Positions 35,714 through 44,281 of a stretch of DNA of 64,000 bases are shown here, piece after piece. Every line of letters begins with the position of its first letter. The first letter of the stretch is position 1. This DNA is from CAZVPF01 sp964628195 (lineage in GTDB: Bacteria; Planctomycetota; Phycisphaerae; Sedimentisphaerales; Anaerohalosphaeraceae), in contig CAZVPF010000002.1 in assembly GCA_964628195.1 (NCBI GenBank), positions 1 through 64,000 of the forward strand, read 5' to 3'. Below the pieces are notes generated by a model. That model saw only the letters and a list, made by a program, of their open reading frames with translations, searched no databases and was not told the origin of the DNA. The position numbers and the translations under genes were made by a program.

Positions 35714-37120
35714 ATGCAGGCAATTTTCACGGACGAGGTAAATGCCATTTATCACGCGATCAGGGAGCGGATCGGGCAGCAGAAATTCCGGGTGTGGTTT
35801 CAAAATTCCACGCGGATTAATTTAACAGCCGAGCACCTTGAGATAGGGGTCCCCAATCACTTCATAGGCAGCTGGATAGAGAATCATTTTATTGACGATC
35901 TTTCTTATGCCGTCAGGGCAGTGGTTGACTGTGAACCGAAAATAGTTTTCACAATAGACCCGGAGCTGACCTCAAAGCAGAAACCTTCACAGCTTGACTC
36001 ACAGGCCAAGCAGGTAAACTCAACACATAATCCTTCGGTTCGTTCCCGCATCAAGCCTAAAAAGGGCGAGCTTCGGCCTTTGCGGTATTTGATTAAAGAC
36101 TTTATCGTCGGGCCCGGCAATGAGCTTGCATTCAACGCAGCAAAAGCCCTGATCAACGAGGAGCGAACACCATTTAACCCGCTTTTCATTCACGGCGGTT
36201 ACGGTCTTGGCAAGACGCATCTGCTTCAGGGCATCTGTAATGGCATATGTGACAAAAAGCCCGGTACAAATTTTATATATGTATCCGCAGAGGAGTTTGC
36301 CAACCAGTACGTTCTGGCACTGAAGACCCAGAAGCTGGACAATTTTCGCAGGAAGTTCAGAAATACCGAGCTGCTTGCGATTGATGATATACACTTTCTC
36401 GCAAGTAAGCCATCAATGCAGGAGGAATTCCTGCATACTTTTAACAGTATTGACCTTGCGGGCAAGCAGGTAATCCTTGCTTCTGACGCACACCCAAAGA
36501 TGATCGGCAAGTTATGCGAAAAGCTCGTGAACAGATTTGTTTCAGGAATGGTGGTCAAGGTGGACCTGCCGGACCTGGAGACAAGGATGAGGATCTGCAG
36601 ACAGCGGGCAAAAAAACTGGGTAAGGATATCCCCGACTCGGTGATACGATACGTCGCCGAGAAAATGCGCACCAACGTGAGGGAGCTCGAGGGCGCGCTG
36701 CTCAAGCTTATCGCTTTCGCTTCATTGAGCAAAAGCGAGCTTACTGTAGCTATGGCACAGGAGGTGCTTGCCGAACATATTTCGAGAACGGACCCAATCG
36801 TCCACATCTCAGATATCGCCTCGGCTGTTACTACTTATTTCGGCATAACGACTGCGGACATCTATTCGTCGAGGAAGGACAGAACCGTAAGCCTTGCCCG
36901 TTCTTTTACTATGTATCTCGCGAGGAAATACACTCGAATGTCTTTTCCAGAGATCGGACGGCTGATGGGCGGCAAAAATCATGCGACTGTAATTTTGGCC
37001 TGTCGCAAAATTGAGGACCTCGTCGATCGCAACGCGGACATCAAATGGATCGGCCCCAACGGCAACCGTATCGCAAAGGCCGCGAAGACCCTGAACCAGC
37101 TTACCGAAAGCATTTCTTAG
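35714..37120 (+). CDS. dnaA: chromosomal replication initiator DnaA
   Basis: The 468-residue product initiates replication at oriC. Domain I (about 1-80) has the FRVWF motif. The AAA+ domain III has Walker A GGYGLGKTHLL at about residue 160 and Walker B LLAIDDIHFL at about 220. Domain IV has the DnaA signature GRLMGGKNHATVILACRKI near 415-435, which contacts DnaA boxes. ATG at 35714 is the likely start with GAAGGG upstream; a TTG 18 bases earlier has no site. dnaN, recF and gyrB are not adjacent, unlike in the standard dnaA operon. Confidence 0.95.
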   Translation: MQAIFTDEVNAIYHAIRERIGQQKFRVWFQNSTRINLTAEHLEIGVPNHFIGSWIENHFIDDLSYAVRAVVDCEPKIVFTIDPELTSKQKPSQLDSQAKQVNSTHNPSVRSRIKPKKGELRPLRYLIKDFIVGPGNELAFNAAKALINEERTPFNPLFIHGGYGLGKTHLLQGICNGICDKKPGTNFIYVSAEEFANQYVLALKTQKLDNFRRKFRNTELLAIDDIHFLASKPSMQEEFLHTFNSIDLAGKQVILASDAHPKMIGKLCEKLVNRFVSGMVVKVDLPDLETRMRICRQRAKKLGKDIPDSVIRYVAEKMRTNVRELEGALLKLIAFASLSKSELTVAMAQEVLAEHISRTDPIVHISDIASAVTTYFGITTADIYSSRKDRTVSLARSFTMYLARKYTRMSFPEIGRLMGGKNHATVILACRKIEDLVDRNADIKWIGPNGNRIAKAAKTLNQLTESIS

Positions 37121-37139
37121 CTTTTGCGGGCCGTGGTCT

Positions 37140-37886
37140 ATGCGTATTGCCAGGGTTTACAGTTCACGGGTCGAAAAGGGGACCAACGAGCTTGACGGTG
37201 AGCAATCGAAGCATCTTTTGCGCGTGCTCAGGGCTTGTGAGGGTGACCAGGTTGAGCTTTTTGACGGCAGGGGGACTCTGGGCAGGGGCATTGTTAAAAA
37301 GACGGAAAAAAAAACTGCGACCATTGAAGTTACGAATGTTAATACAGCCCAGCCGCATCAAAACGGTAAAGTTATAATTGCTGCTTCTGTTGCAAAAGGT
37401 TCGCGTTTTGATACGCTTATCGAAAAACTGACGGAACTGGGGGTCGATCACATACTGCCGGTCGTTTTCGAGCGAACAGTAAAACAGCCCGCCAATCCCG
37501 ATATTCTCAATCGGTATGAACGTATCGCTCTAAACGCGCTCAAGCAGTGCAAAAAACTTTTTTTGCCCCGTATCGAAGCCCCTGTTGATTTTTCAGCCGT
37601 GCCGGTGATGATAAATAAATTGTACCCTGATATAGAAATGCTGTTCGGCAGCACAGAAAGTGGCGCACCGTCTATCTTGGACCAGACGCAACTTAATAAC
37701 TTCCGGGACCGTCTTGCCGTTATTGGCCCGGAAGGAGGATTTACCAATAGCGAGATATACGAACTCAAAAATATGCAGGTAAAACCTGTTAAGCTGACAG
37801 ACACCATTCTTCGCGTGGAAACAGCCGCTTTAGCATTGGCGGCGGTTCTGTGCACCATGCGGGACAAACACGCCTCACACAAATAG
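37140..37886 (+). CDS. rsmE: 16S rRNA (uracil-1498-N3)-methyltransferase RsmE
   Basis: The 248-residue product belongs to the SPOUT family. The SAM-binding knot motifs IGPEGGFTNSEIYEL (about 197-211) and TILRVETAALALAAVL (about 222-237) identify RsmE. The N-terminal part is a PUA-like domain. It lies 19 bases after dnaA and ends 13 bases from the convergent LysR gene. Confidence 0.92.
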   Translation: MRIARVYSSRVEKGTNELDGEQSKHLLRVLRACEGDQVELFDGRGTLGRGIVKKTEKKTATIEVTNVNTAQPHQNGKVIIAASVAKGSRFDTLIEKLTELGVDHILPVVFERTVKQPANPDILNRYERIALNALKQCKKLFLPRIEAPVDFSAVPVMINKLYPDIEMLFGSTESGAPSILDQTQLNNFRDRLAVIGPEGGFTNSEIYELKNMQVKPVKLTDTILRVETAALALAAVLCTMRDKHASHK

Positions 37887-37899
37887 ATACAGGCAGAAT

Positions 37900-38793
37900 T
37901 TATGCTGTTTCTTTAAAAGTAGTATCTTCAAGCAATTTAAGCAGTGTTCTTTCGAGCCTGCTGAAAGATTTACCCTTTCTTGCGATGATGTTGGTGGGAC
38001 GCATCATTTTACCCTGCTCAAAATCCGTCGCCTTAAGTGTCCGGTTTTTAACTTCTGTCTGTAAAGTGGTTTCCGGAAGAATACTCACGCCTGCGCCTAT
38101 TTCAACCGCACGCTTGATCGTCTCGGTATTGTCGAACTCCTGGATGATCCTCGGTTTGACATTGTACCTGTCCAGTATCTCATCGATCAATTGCCGTGTG
38201 GGCACTTCCTTTTCAAATGCGATGAAGTCCTCACCGCTGAGTTTATGGATGTCGATTTTTTTCATATCTGCAAAGCGATGATCCGGTGTAGTGACAAGTT
38301 TAAGAGGCTCTTCGACAAACGGGTAGACATCGATATCCCGCAGGTTCTTTGCATAAGCTATTATGCCAAGGTCAAGCTCACCTTTGAGCACCCGGCGGTA
38401 TATTTCGAGATAGCTGCTGTACTGTACGGATACGTTTGTGTTGGGATAGTTGGACATGAAATAACTTACGTAAGGCTGGAGGGTGTACATGCCGATGCTG
38501 AAGATCGCCCCGATATTGATCCTTCCGTGCGATTTGTTCATGTCACGAAGCTCGCTGACAAGACCGTCGTATCGTTCGAGGATGTCCCTTGCGGCACGGT
38601 AAAGCGCACGGCCCTCGGGTGTAGGTTCGATGGGGCGTGTTTTGCGGTCAAAGAACTGACAGTTGTGACGCATTTCGAGTTGAGCGAGCTGCTGCGAAAC
38701 AGCCGATTGGCTGATGCCGATTTTTTTAGCAGTTTTTGAAAAATTCTGACTTTCCATGAGGTCATAGATCAGCCGGAGAGTTTCAATATTCAT
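37900..38793 (-). CDS. LysR-family transcriptional regulator
   Basis: The 297-residue regulator has an N-terminal winged HTH (about residues 1-60; FSKTAKKIGISQSAVSQQLAQLE is the recognition region) and a periplasmic-binding-like effector domain (about 90-295). It is divergent from the glutamate-synthase-like gene, with 224 AT-rich bases between; LysR proteins usually control the divergent neighbour. Two dyads in the gap are candidate binding sites. The effector is not predictable. Confidence 0.88.
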   Translation of the reverse strand: MNIETLRLIYDLMESQNFSKTAKKIGISQSAVSQQLAQLEMRHNCQFFDRKTRPIEPTPEGRALYRAARDILERYDGLVSELRDMNKSHGRINIGAIFSIGMYTLQPYVSYFMSNYPNTNVSVQYSSYLEIYRRVLKGELDLGIIAYAKNLRDIDVYPFVEEPLKLVTTPDHRFADMKKIDIHKLSGEDFIAFEKEVPTRQLIDEILDRYNVKPRIIQEFDNTETIKRAVEIGAGVSILPETTLQTEVKNRTLKATDFEQGKMMRPTNIIARKGKSFSRLERTLLKLLEDTTFKETA

Positions 38794-38812
38794 TATTAGA
38801 TGTCCTTATAAT

Positions 38813-38910
38813 ATTTATTAGATAAATAATAATTGTTATATGACATAAAATCAATACTATTTAGACAAAATAAGCCTATTAGGCAGCAAAGCTTTATAAG
38901 CATAGCTTAT
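38813..38910. promoter_or_regulatory. candidate LysR binding region with two dyads
   Basis: In the divergent gap, ATTTAT-TAG-ATAAAT lies at 38813-38827 and ATAAGC-ATA-GCTTAT at 38896-38910. Both are inverted repeats with a three-base centre and match the T-N11-A frame of LysR boxes. The gap is very AT-rich, so chance occurrence is possible. Confidence 0.35.
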
Positions 38911-39017
38911 TATAATAATAAGTTTATATTATAAAGCCTTTTTTGGTGTCGTAAAGCAAATAATACGGGCTTTTTAAAATGTAGAAAGAAACCTAAATTA
39001 AGTAGCTGGAGGTAAAA

Positions 39018-40658
39018 ATGGTTGAGTGGCGAAAAAGAAATGATGCTCTTGGTACTGTAAACCGCGGCGATGCCTGTGAATCCGGGCTTTGCACGCTCTG
39101 CATGTCCGACTGTAAGGGCAAATGTGAGACGTGGCTTTCGTGTCTCGTAGGCAGGAAGCTGCTTTACCCGCGTAACTTCGGTGAGATAACATCGGGTTCG
39201 GGTAACATCACTTCTCAGGGTATTGGTTATCACGCTTTGAGGATTCAGGGCTATGCTTATGGAGCCCAGGGCCTTTCCGAGGGGTTGACCAATGACCCGG
39301 ACGACTGTGTATTCCCCAACGTTAACGTCGAGTCTTCATTTGGAAACAAAGTTACTACAAAGTGTCGTGTTCCGATCATGACCGGGGCTTTGGGTTCGAC
39401 GTTCATAGCTGCGAAATACTGGGACTCTTTTGCAGTAGGCGCAGCCCTTTGCGGGTTCCCGATAGTTATCGGTGAAAACGTTGTAGGCGTAGACCGCGAG
39501 TCGATTCTCAAGAAGGGCAAGATCACCAAGGCCCCGGAGATGGACCGTCGTATCGATACTTTCCTGCGTTATTATGACGGCTATGGTGCTGTAATAGTGC
39601 AGATGAACGTTGAGGATACACGTAACGGTGTTGCGCAGTATATTTATGACAAGTATGGTGACAAGGTTATCCTTGAACTCAAGTGGGGGCAGGGTGCGAA
39701 GGACATCGGGGGCGAGATACAGGTTACCTCGATGGAGTATGCACGCTTCCTGAAGGACCGCGGATATGTTGTCGACCCCGATCCTTATGACCCGGTTGTG
39801 GAAGCCTCTTTTAATGACGGCTCTCTAAAGTCTTTCGCTCGTCACAGCCGACTTGGTGGCACTAACCTTGACCGTGTTGACCAGGTTCGCCAGGACTTCA
39901 TGGCAGCGGTAGAGGGGCTTCGCAAGATAGGTTACAAGAGAATCTCGCTCAAGACAGGCGCTTATGGAATGGAAGCGTTGGCAATGGCGATTCGTTTTGC
40001 AGCAGATGCTGAGCTTGATTTGCTTACAATTGACGGTGCAGGCGGCGGAACAGGCATGAGCCCGTGGAATATGATGGAGCACTGGGGCGTACCATCGCTT
40101 GAGCTTCACGCAAAGACTTACGAATACTGCAGGCTGCTTGCTTCCCGCGGAATTAAGGTCCCTGATATTTCTCTTGCAGGGGGTTTCGCCCGTGAGGACC
40201 ATATTTTCAAGGCATTGGCACTTTGCTCTCCGTTTACAAAGCTGGTTTGCATGGGACGTGCACCGATGATCCCAGGTTACCTCGGTTCCAATATCCAGGG
40301 TGTTTTTCAGCCTGAGAACAAGGAAAAACTTAACGGCCACTGGGAAGAATTGCCCCCGGCTGTTAAGGACTGCGGCAAGACACCGGAAGAGATTTTCGCC
40401 GGCTGGGAAATGGTCAAAAACAAGGTCGGCGCCAAGGAGATGAAGAACATCCCGTTCGGCGCGATTGCGATGTACGCTTACTGCGACAAGCTTGCCTGCG
40501 GATTGCAGCAGTTTATGGCAGGGGCGAGGAAGTTTAACCTGTCACAGATCACAAGGGACGACCTAATGGCGGCTAACCATGAAACTGCTGAAGTTACCGG
40601 AATTCCTTACATGGCTGATGCCCAGAATGAATCGGCTTTGAAGATACTCAACAGCTAA
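39018..40658 (+). CDS. FMN-binding glutamate-synthase-like protein with Cys-rich N terminus
   Basis: The 546-residue product resembles the FMN-binding (synthase) domain of the glutamate synthase large subunit, here as a stand-alone protein without glutaminase or the C-terminal beta-helix domain. The flavin-binding TIM barrel is indicated by LLTIDGAGGGTGMSPWNM near 341-358 and by VPDISLAGGFAREDHIFKAL near 388-408. The N terminus has Cys 20, 25, 28, 32, 36 and 42, enough to hold one or two Fe-S clusters. Such proteins may reduce 2-oxoglutarate plus ammonia, or act in unrelated oxidoreductions; the substrate is not known. It is divergent from a LysR regulator and is followed by a strong terminator. 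Confidence 0.75.
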   Translation: MVEWRKRNDALGTVNRGDACESGLCTLCMSDCKGKCETWLSCLVGRKLLYPRNFGEITSGSGNITSQGIGYHALRIQGYAYGAQGLSEGLTNDPDDCVFPNVNVESSFGNKVTTKCRVPIMTGALGSTFIAAKYWDSFAVGAALCGFPIVIGENVVGVDRESILKKGKITKAPEMDRRIDTFLRYYDGYGAVIVQMNVEDTRNGVAQYIYDKYGDKVILELKWGQGAKDIGGEIQVTSMEYARFLKDRGYVVDPDPYDPVVEASFNDGSLKSFARHSRLGGTNLDRVDQVRQDFMAAVEGLRKIGYKRISLKTGAYGMEALAMAIRFAADAELDLLTIDGAGGGTGMSPWNMMEHWGVPSLELHAKTYEYCRLLASRGIKVPDISLAGGFAREDHIFKALALCSPFTKLVCMGRAPMIPGYLGSNIQGVFQPENKEKLNGHWEELPPAVKDCGKTPEEIFAGWEMVKNKVGAKEMKNIPFGAIAMYAYCDKLACGLQQFMAGARKFNLSQITRDDLMAANHETAEVTGIPYMADAQNESALKILNS

Positions 40659-40998
40659 AAAGGGCTTGCATTTATGAAAGCAAAAGGGTTCGGAAGCAAT
40701 TCCGAGCCCTTTTTTTGTGGATTTATTACTTCCAATTTACAAGTATCCTTTCCGATGGGGAATTATGCGGCTGATGCAATTGTTGTTGTCCTATAAAAAC
40801 AAACTATAGAAATCACAATTAAATATTTCATAGCAAAATGGACTCTATATGTGTGTTTGGCAACAATGTAAAAACACCTAATTCGCAGTAGTGATACTGC
40901 CGATACAAGGTTGTGTGCCTGGTGCCTGAAGGGAGCTGGATGGTTCGATGAATTATGCCAAGTTGTATAAATACTAAGCCCGACTTTCAGGACCTTTT
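40659..40998. other. intergenic region with terminator
   Basis: Apart from the terminator at 40685-40716 this 340-base stretch has no supported gene. Its right part (about 40720-40998) should contain the promoter of the downstream exporter gene, but I see no convincing -35/-10 pair. Confidence 0.4.
40685..40716 (+). terminator. rho-independent terminator
   Basis: AGGGTTCGGAA, the loop GCAA, and TTCCGAGCCCT form an 11-bp stem (one G-U pair) directly followed by seven T. It lies 27 bases after the stop of the glutamate-synthase-like gene and should end its transcript. Confidence 0.9.
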
Positions 40999-42051
40999 AT
41001 GAATATCAGTTTTATAAGTTTTTGGCCGAACAGTAACTCAAAGAGGTTATTTGTGCCGGCAGTTGCGGTTTCACTTATTATAGGAACTTTTGCGGTTTTT
41101 ATAAGGAGTTCAAGCGGGTGGAGCATACTCGACCCGCTGGTAGTTGCGCTGCTTTTGGGTATGGGTGTCAGGAGTTTCTTAAAATTACCGGAAGGCTTTG
41201 GCTCGGCTGTTATAAGGTCCGCCAGGCTTCTTTTACCTGTCGGAATTCCTTTTTACGCGTACAAAAACCTGAATTTCGTAAGAGGCTTTTCGGACTCTGA
41301 TTTTCAAAGTATTATGATTATAGCTTGTGTTCTTTTGACATATTTTCTTGTCATTATACTTCTGGGCAGAATTTTGGGTGGAGACAAAAGAGTTTGTTAT
41401 CTTACTGCGGTTGGCTCGGCTATATGCGGGGCCTCGGCCATTGCCATAACAGCCGGCGCGATTAAGAGCAGGTCAAACGATGTATCGGTTTCTATCGCGG
41501 CAGTTTGCTTTTGCGGTCTGGCGGGAACCTTTTTACTCCTGCCGTTTCTTGCAACAGTCTTATGCCTCAACGCCGAGAGTTATGGTCTTTTTGCCGGTTC
41601 AGTTTTGCAGATAACGGGCTTCGTAAAGGCAGCCGTTTCCAATGTTCCTTTCCTCGAAGGTCGCATGGATTCTGATGCACTTATTAACTACTCCATGGCT
41701 GTAAAGGCTTTCCGTTATTTTGCACTTATAATTGCCGTGCCTGTTTTAGCAAGTCTTGCCCGCGGACGTTTTTGCCTGCCCCTCGAGCTATGGCTGTTTT
41801 TTGCCGCCGGCGCGATAGGCACCTTTGTATATGCCTTTAACAGTGAATTATATGAAGCCAGTCTAACGACGGTAGTCAAGCCCTCTTACAGTTATATCTG
41901 GGCTGCTGCTATGGCTGGAGTCGGTCTTAACGCCGATTTGCGAAATTTCATCAGTGCCGATGGGATCAGGACCTTGATATTGGCAGCTTTGGCGATGGTA
42001 GCTGCATCGGCGGTCTTCCTGGCAGGTGTAGTTCTTTTGGGGATGATTTGA
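40999..42051 (+). CDS. YeiH/UPF0324-family putative sulfate exporter
   Basis: The 350-residue protein is polytopic, with about ten hydrophobic segments. The family motif LTAVGSAICGASAIAITAGAI near 135-155 places it in the UPF0324/YeiH group, often labelled putative sulfate exporters; some members work in sulfonate or taurine metabolism and export sulfite or sulfate, but the substrate is not established. It is eleven bases upstream of the PocR kinase gene and could be on the same transcript. Confidence 0.8.
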   Translation: MNISFISFWPNSNSKRLFVPAVAVSLIIGTFAVFIRSSSGWSILDPLVVALLLGMGVRSFLKLPEGFGSAVIRSARLLLPVGIPFYAYKNLNFVRGFSDSDFQSIMIIACVLLTYFLVIILLGRILGGDKRVCYLTAVGSAICGASAIAITAGAIKSRSNDVSVSIAAVCFCGLAGTFLLLPFLATVLCLNAESYGLFAGSVLQITGFVKAAVSNVPFLEGRMDSDALINYSMAVKAFRYFALIIAVPVLASLARGRFCLPLELWLFFAAGAIGTFVYAFNSELYEASLTTVVKPSYSYIWAAAMAGVGLNADLRNFISADGIRTLILAALAMVAASAVFLAGVVLLGMI

Positions 42052-42062
42052 GGTTGTAAAAA

Positions 42063-44165
42063 GTGTCGAATCAAAGTTTGAAAACCGAAAAACGAAACAC
42101 AATGGCGACGGACACCCCCCTTGCCAACAAAATAGTTCTGCTTTTTGTTCTTCTTGCAATGGTTTGGGGAATAATAATTTGCGGCATAACGCATTATGTG
42201 CTTCAGGATGGTTTGAACAGATTTGAGGCCGACCAGGAAACGATTCGCTTTATCGGCAGAAGAATGATTGCCATAAGCACCGGCCTCAGCCTTGCCGGTC
42301 TTGTTGTTGTCGGTGTTGCGGCATCGCTGTTTTCTTCAACTTTGACAAAACCGCTGTCGAAACTTTCCCAGGCGGTTTTAAGGGCGTCGGAGGGTGACTT
42401 CAACTTCAAGCTGGATTGTAAAAACGGCGACGAGATCGGCAAGATCGGTTCGGCATTTAATCTTATGCTTGTTAACCTCAGGACAAAGACGACTTCGATT
42501 GAGAACCTGAATAAGCAGATTGCCGAAAAGGCCCAGGCAGAGATGGAGCTTCGCCAGGCATGGCAGATGGCCGAGCAAACTAAACGCCAGGCAGAAAGAA
42601 TAAACGATGAAATTGAACAGTTTAACTGTCTTATGGTGGGAAGAGAAAACAGGGTTATAGAACTTAAGCATGAAGTTAACAGCCTATGCGGCGAACTTGG
42701 GGTAAAACCCAAATACAAAAACCCTGAAGTTGATGACAGTGAAGAAATATTATTAAACCGCATAGAGGGGGAAATATGCATAGATTCAGTGCTGGAAAAT
42801 TTAATGTCGCTTCGGTCGGTTCTCGAATATTTCAGCAATTTAAGCGGGGCCGCCGCAGCGATTATCGATACAAAAGGCAAGGTCCTCGTTGGTTTTAACT
42901 GGCGCCGGGTTTGCAGGGATTTCCACAGGGGAAACGACAAGACAAACAGGCTTTGCGATGCATCCGATAAGATGGTTAACAAACTTTTTGAGTCCGGGGA
43001 CATGGCGGTATATCGATGTCTTAACGGGCTTACAGATGCAGCGGTGCCTATTGTCATAAAAGGTAGACATATAGCGAATATTTTCATCGGCCAGTTTTTT
43101 GAAAAGGAACCTGATCTCCGGCACTTTGAGGACCGTGCCGGCCTATACGGATTCGACAGGGAAGAATATCTAAAGGCCCTTAAAGAGGTGCCGGTGATAA
43201 GCAGGGAAAAGGTGACTTTGATACTGAGACTGCTTAAAGAAATAATCCAGCAGTTTGCCAATATGCAGGTCCTTGAGACAGAGTATAAATGCGCCTGTGC
43301 AAGACTGATCGACGGCAGGAGAGCGGCCCTTAGCATGATGGAGGATTCGCAGTTAGCGAAACAGGAGACCGAAAGACTCAATTTAAATCTCAAGGAGCAG
43401 ATACAAAGAGCCGACAAGCTTGCAAGGCAGGCGCAACTGGCCAGTGAGGCAAAGAGTGAGTTCCTTGCCAATATGAGCCATGAAATACGTACCCCGATGA
43501 ACGCGATAATCGGCTTCAGTGACCTCCTTGCAGAGACAGAGGGTTTCACTGACGAACAAAGAGAGTTCGTGGATATAATATGTCAGTCCGGCAACAGTCT
43601 GCTGGGTGTAATAAACGACATACTCGACCTTTCGCGAATTGAGTCGGGCAAGCTTGAGACTGAGTGCTTTGGTTGCGATATTTATGAGATAGCCTCCGGT
43701 GTCAGGTCGATGCTGTACGCTGCCGCCGAAGAAAAGAACCTTGAGCTGGAAGTTTTCAAAAACCCCGATGTTCCTGGAGAGATATTCAGTGATCCCAACA
43801 GGCTGCGTCAGTGTATCCTTAATCTCGCGAATAACGCCCTCAAGTTCACGAGTAAAGGTCATGTGTATATCAATTTAAGCCTTGAAAATAAAGACAAGGT
43901 TCAGTTCATACGTGTTGATGTTGAAGACACCGGCATCGGCATTTCCCCGGATAAACTCGAAGTGGTTTTCGACAGCTTCACACAGGCCGACGGCAGCACA
44001 ACACGAAAGTACGGCGGTTCGGGCCTTGGTCTGGCGATAACAAAACAGCTTATAGAACTGCTCGGCGGAAGTATTTCCGTTTCAAGCACAGAGGGCAAAG
44101 GGTCCGTATTCACCCTTTTTGTGCCCGTTTCCATGCCGCGGGTTGAAAAACAGTCACAAGTGTAA
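42063..44165 (+). CDS. HAMP-PocR sensor histidine kinase
   Basis: The 700-residue protein has two membrane segments (about 20-42 and 72-92) with a short periplasmic loop, a HAMP domain (about 92-145), a coiled coil, a PocR ligand-binding domain (about 235-410, with SGAAAAIIDTKGKVLVG and FIGQFF), a second coil, a HisKA domain with the phospho-histidine in SHEIRTPMNA at about 472, and an ATPase domain with NLANNALKF, DTGIGI and GGSGLGLAI. PocR domains bind small organic metabolites such as propanediol. No response regulator is next to it. The start is GTG with GAGG nine bases upstream; an ATG at 42102 has no ribosome site. Confidence 0.85.
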   Translation: MSNQSLKTEKRNTMATDTPLANKIVLLFVLLAMVWGIIICGITHYVLQDGLNRFEADQETIRFIGRRMIAISTGLSLAGLVVVGVAASLFSSTLTKPLSKLSQAVLRASEGDFNFKLDCKNGDEIGKIGSAFNLMLVNLRTKTTSIENLNKQIAEKAQAEMELRQAWQMAEQTKRQAERINDEIEQFNCLMVGRENRVIELKHEVNSLCGELGVKPKYKNPEVDDSEEILLNRIEGEICIDSVLENLMSLRSVLEYFSNLSGAAAAIIDTKGKVLVGFNWRRVCRDFHRGNDKTNRLCDASDKMVNKLFESGDMAVYRCLNGLTDAAVPIVIKGRHIANIFIGQFFEKEPDLRHFEDRAGLYGFDREEYLKALKEVPVISREKVTLILRLLKEIIQQFANMQVLETEYKCACARLIDGRRAALSMMEDSQLAKQETERLNLNLKEQIQRADKLARQAQLASEAKSEFLANMSHEIRTPMNAIIGFSDLLAETEGFTDEQREFVDIICQSGNSLLGVINDILDLSRIESGKLETECFGCDIYEIASGVRSMLYAAAEEKNLELEVFKNPDVPGEIFSDPNRLRQCILNLANNALKFTSKGHVYINLSLENKDKVQFIRVDVEDTGIGISPDKLEVVFDSFTQADGSTTRKYGGSGLGLAITKQLIELLGGSISVSSTEGKGSVFTLFVPVSMPRVEKQSQV

Positions 44166-44202
44166 TCGCAAAAATCAAAATTTGAGTTTCACCGGAGCGC
44201 AT

Positions 44203-44234
44203 AAAAAAGCTGTGGCGAGAGGTCCCGCCACAGC
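44203..44234 (-). terminator. rho-independent terminator of dnaK
   Basis: GCTGTGGCG (44209-44217) pairs perfectly with CGCCACAGC (44226-44234). On the minus strand the stem is followed by six T. It lies 48 bases beyond the dnaK stop codon, between the convergent kinase and dnaK genes. Confidence 0.85.
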
Positions 44235-44281
44235 CCTGAAGGAGTTTGATTTATTTAATCAGCCTGCAGGCTGTCAGTTTA

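Noticed and set aside
40740..40990. Tiny open frames before the YeiH gene
   Set aside because: Under 15 codons and without ribosome sites.
42203..43549. 448-codon open frame antisense to the PocR kinase
   Set aside because: The plus strand encodes a kinase with all motifs intact; the antisense product is Ser/Leu-rich with no domain.
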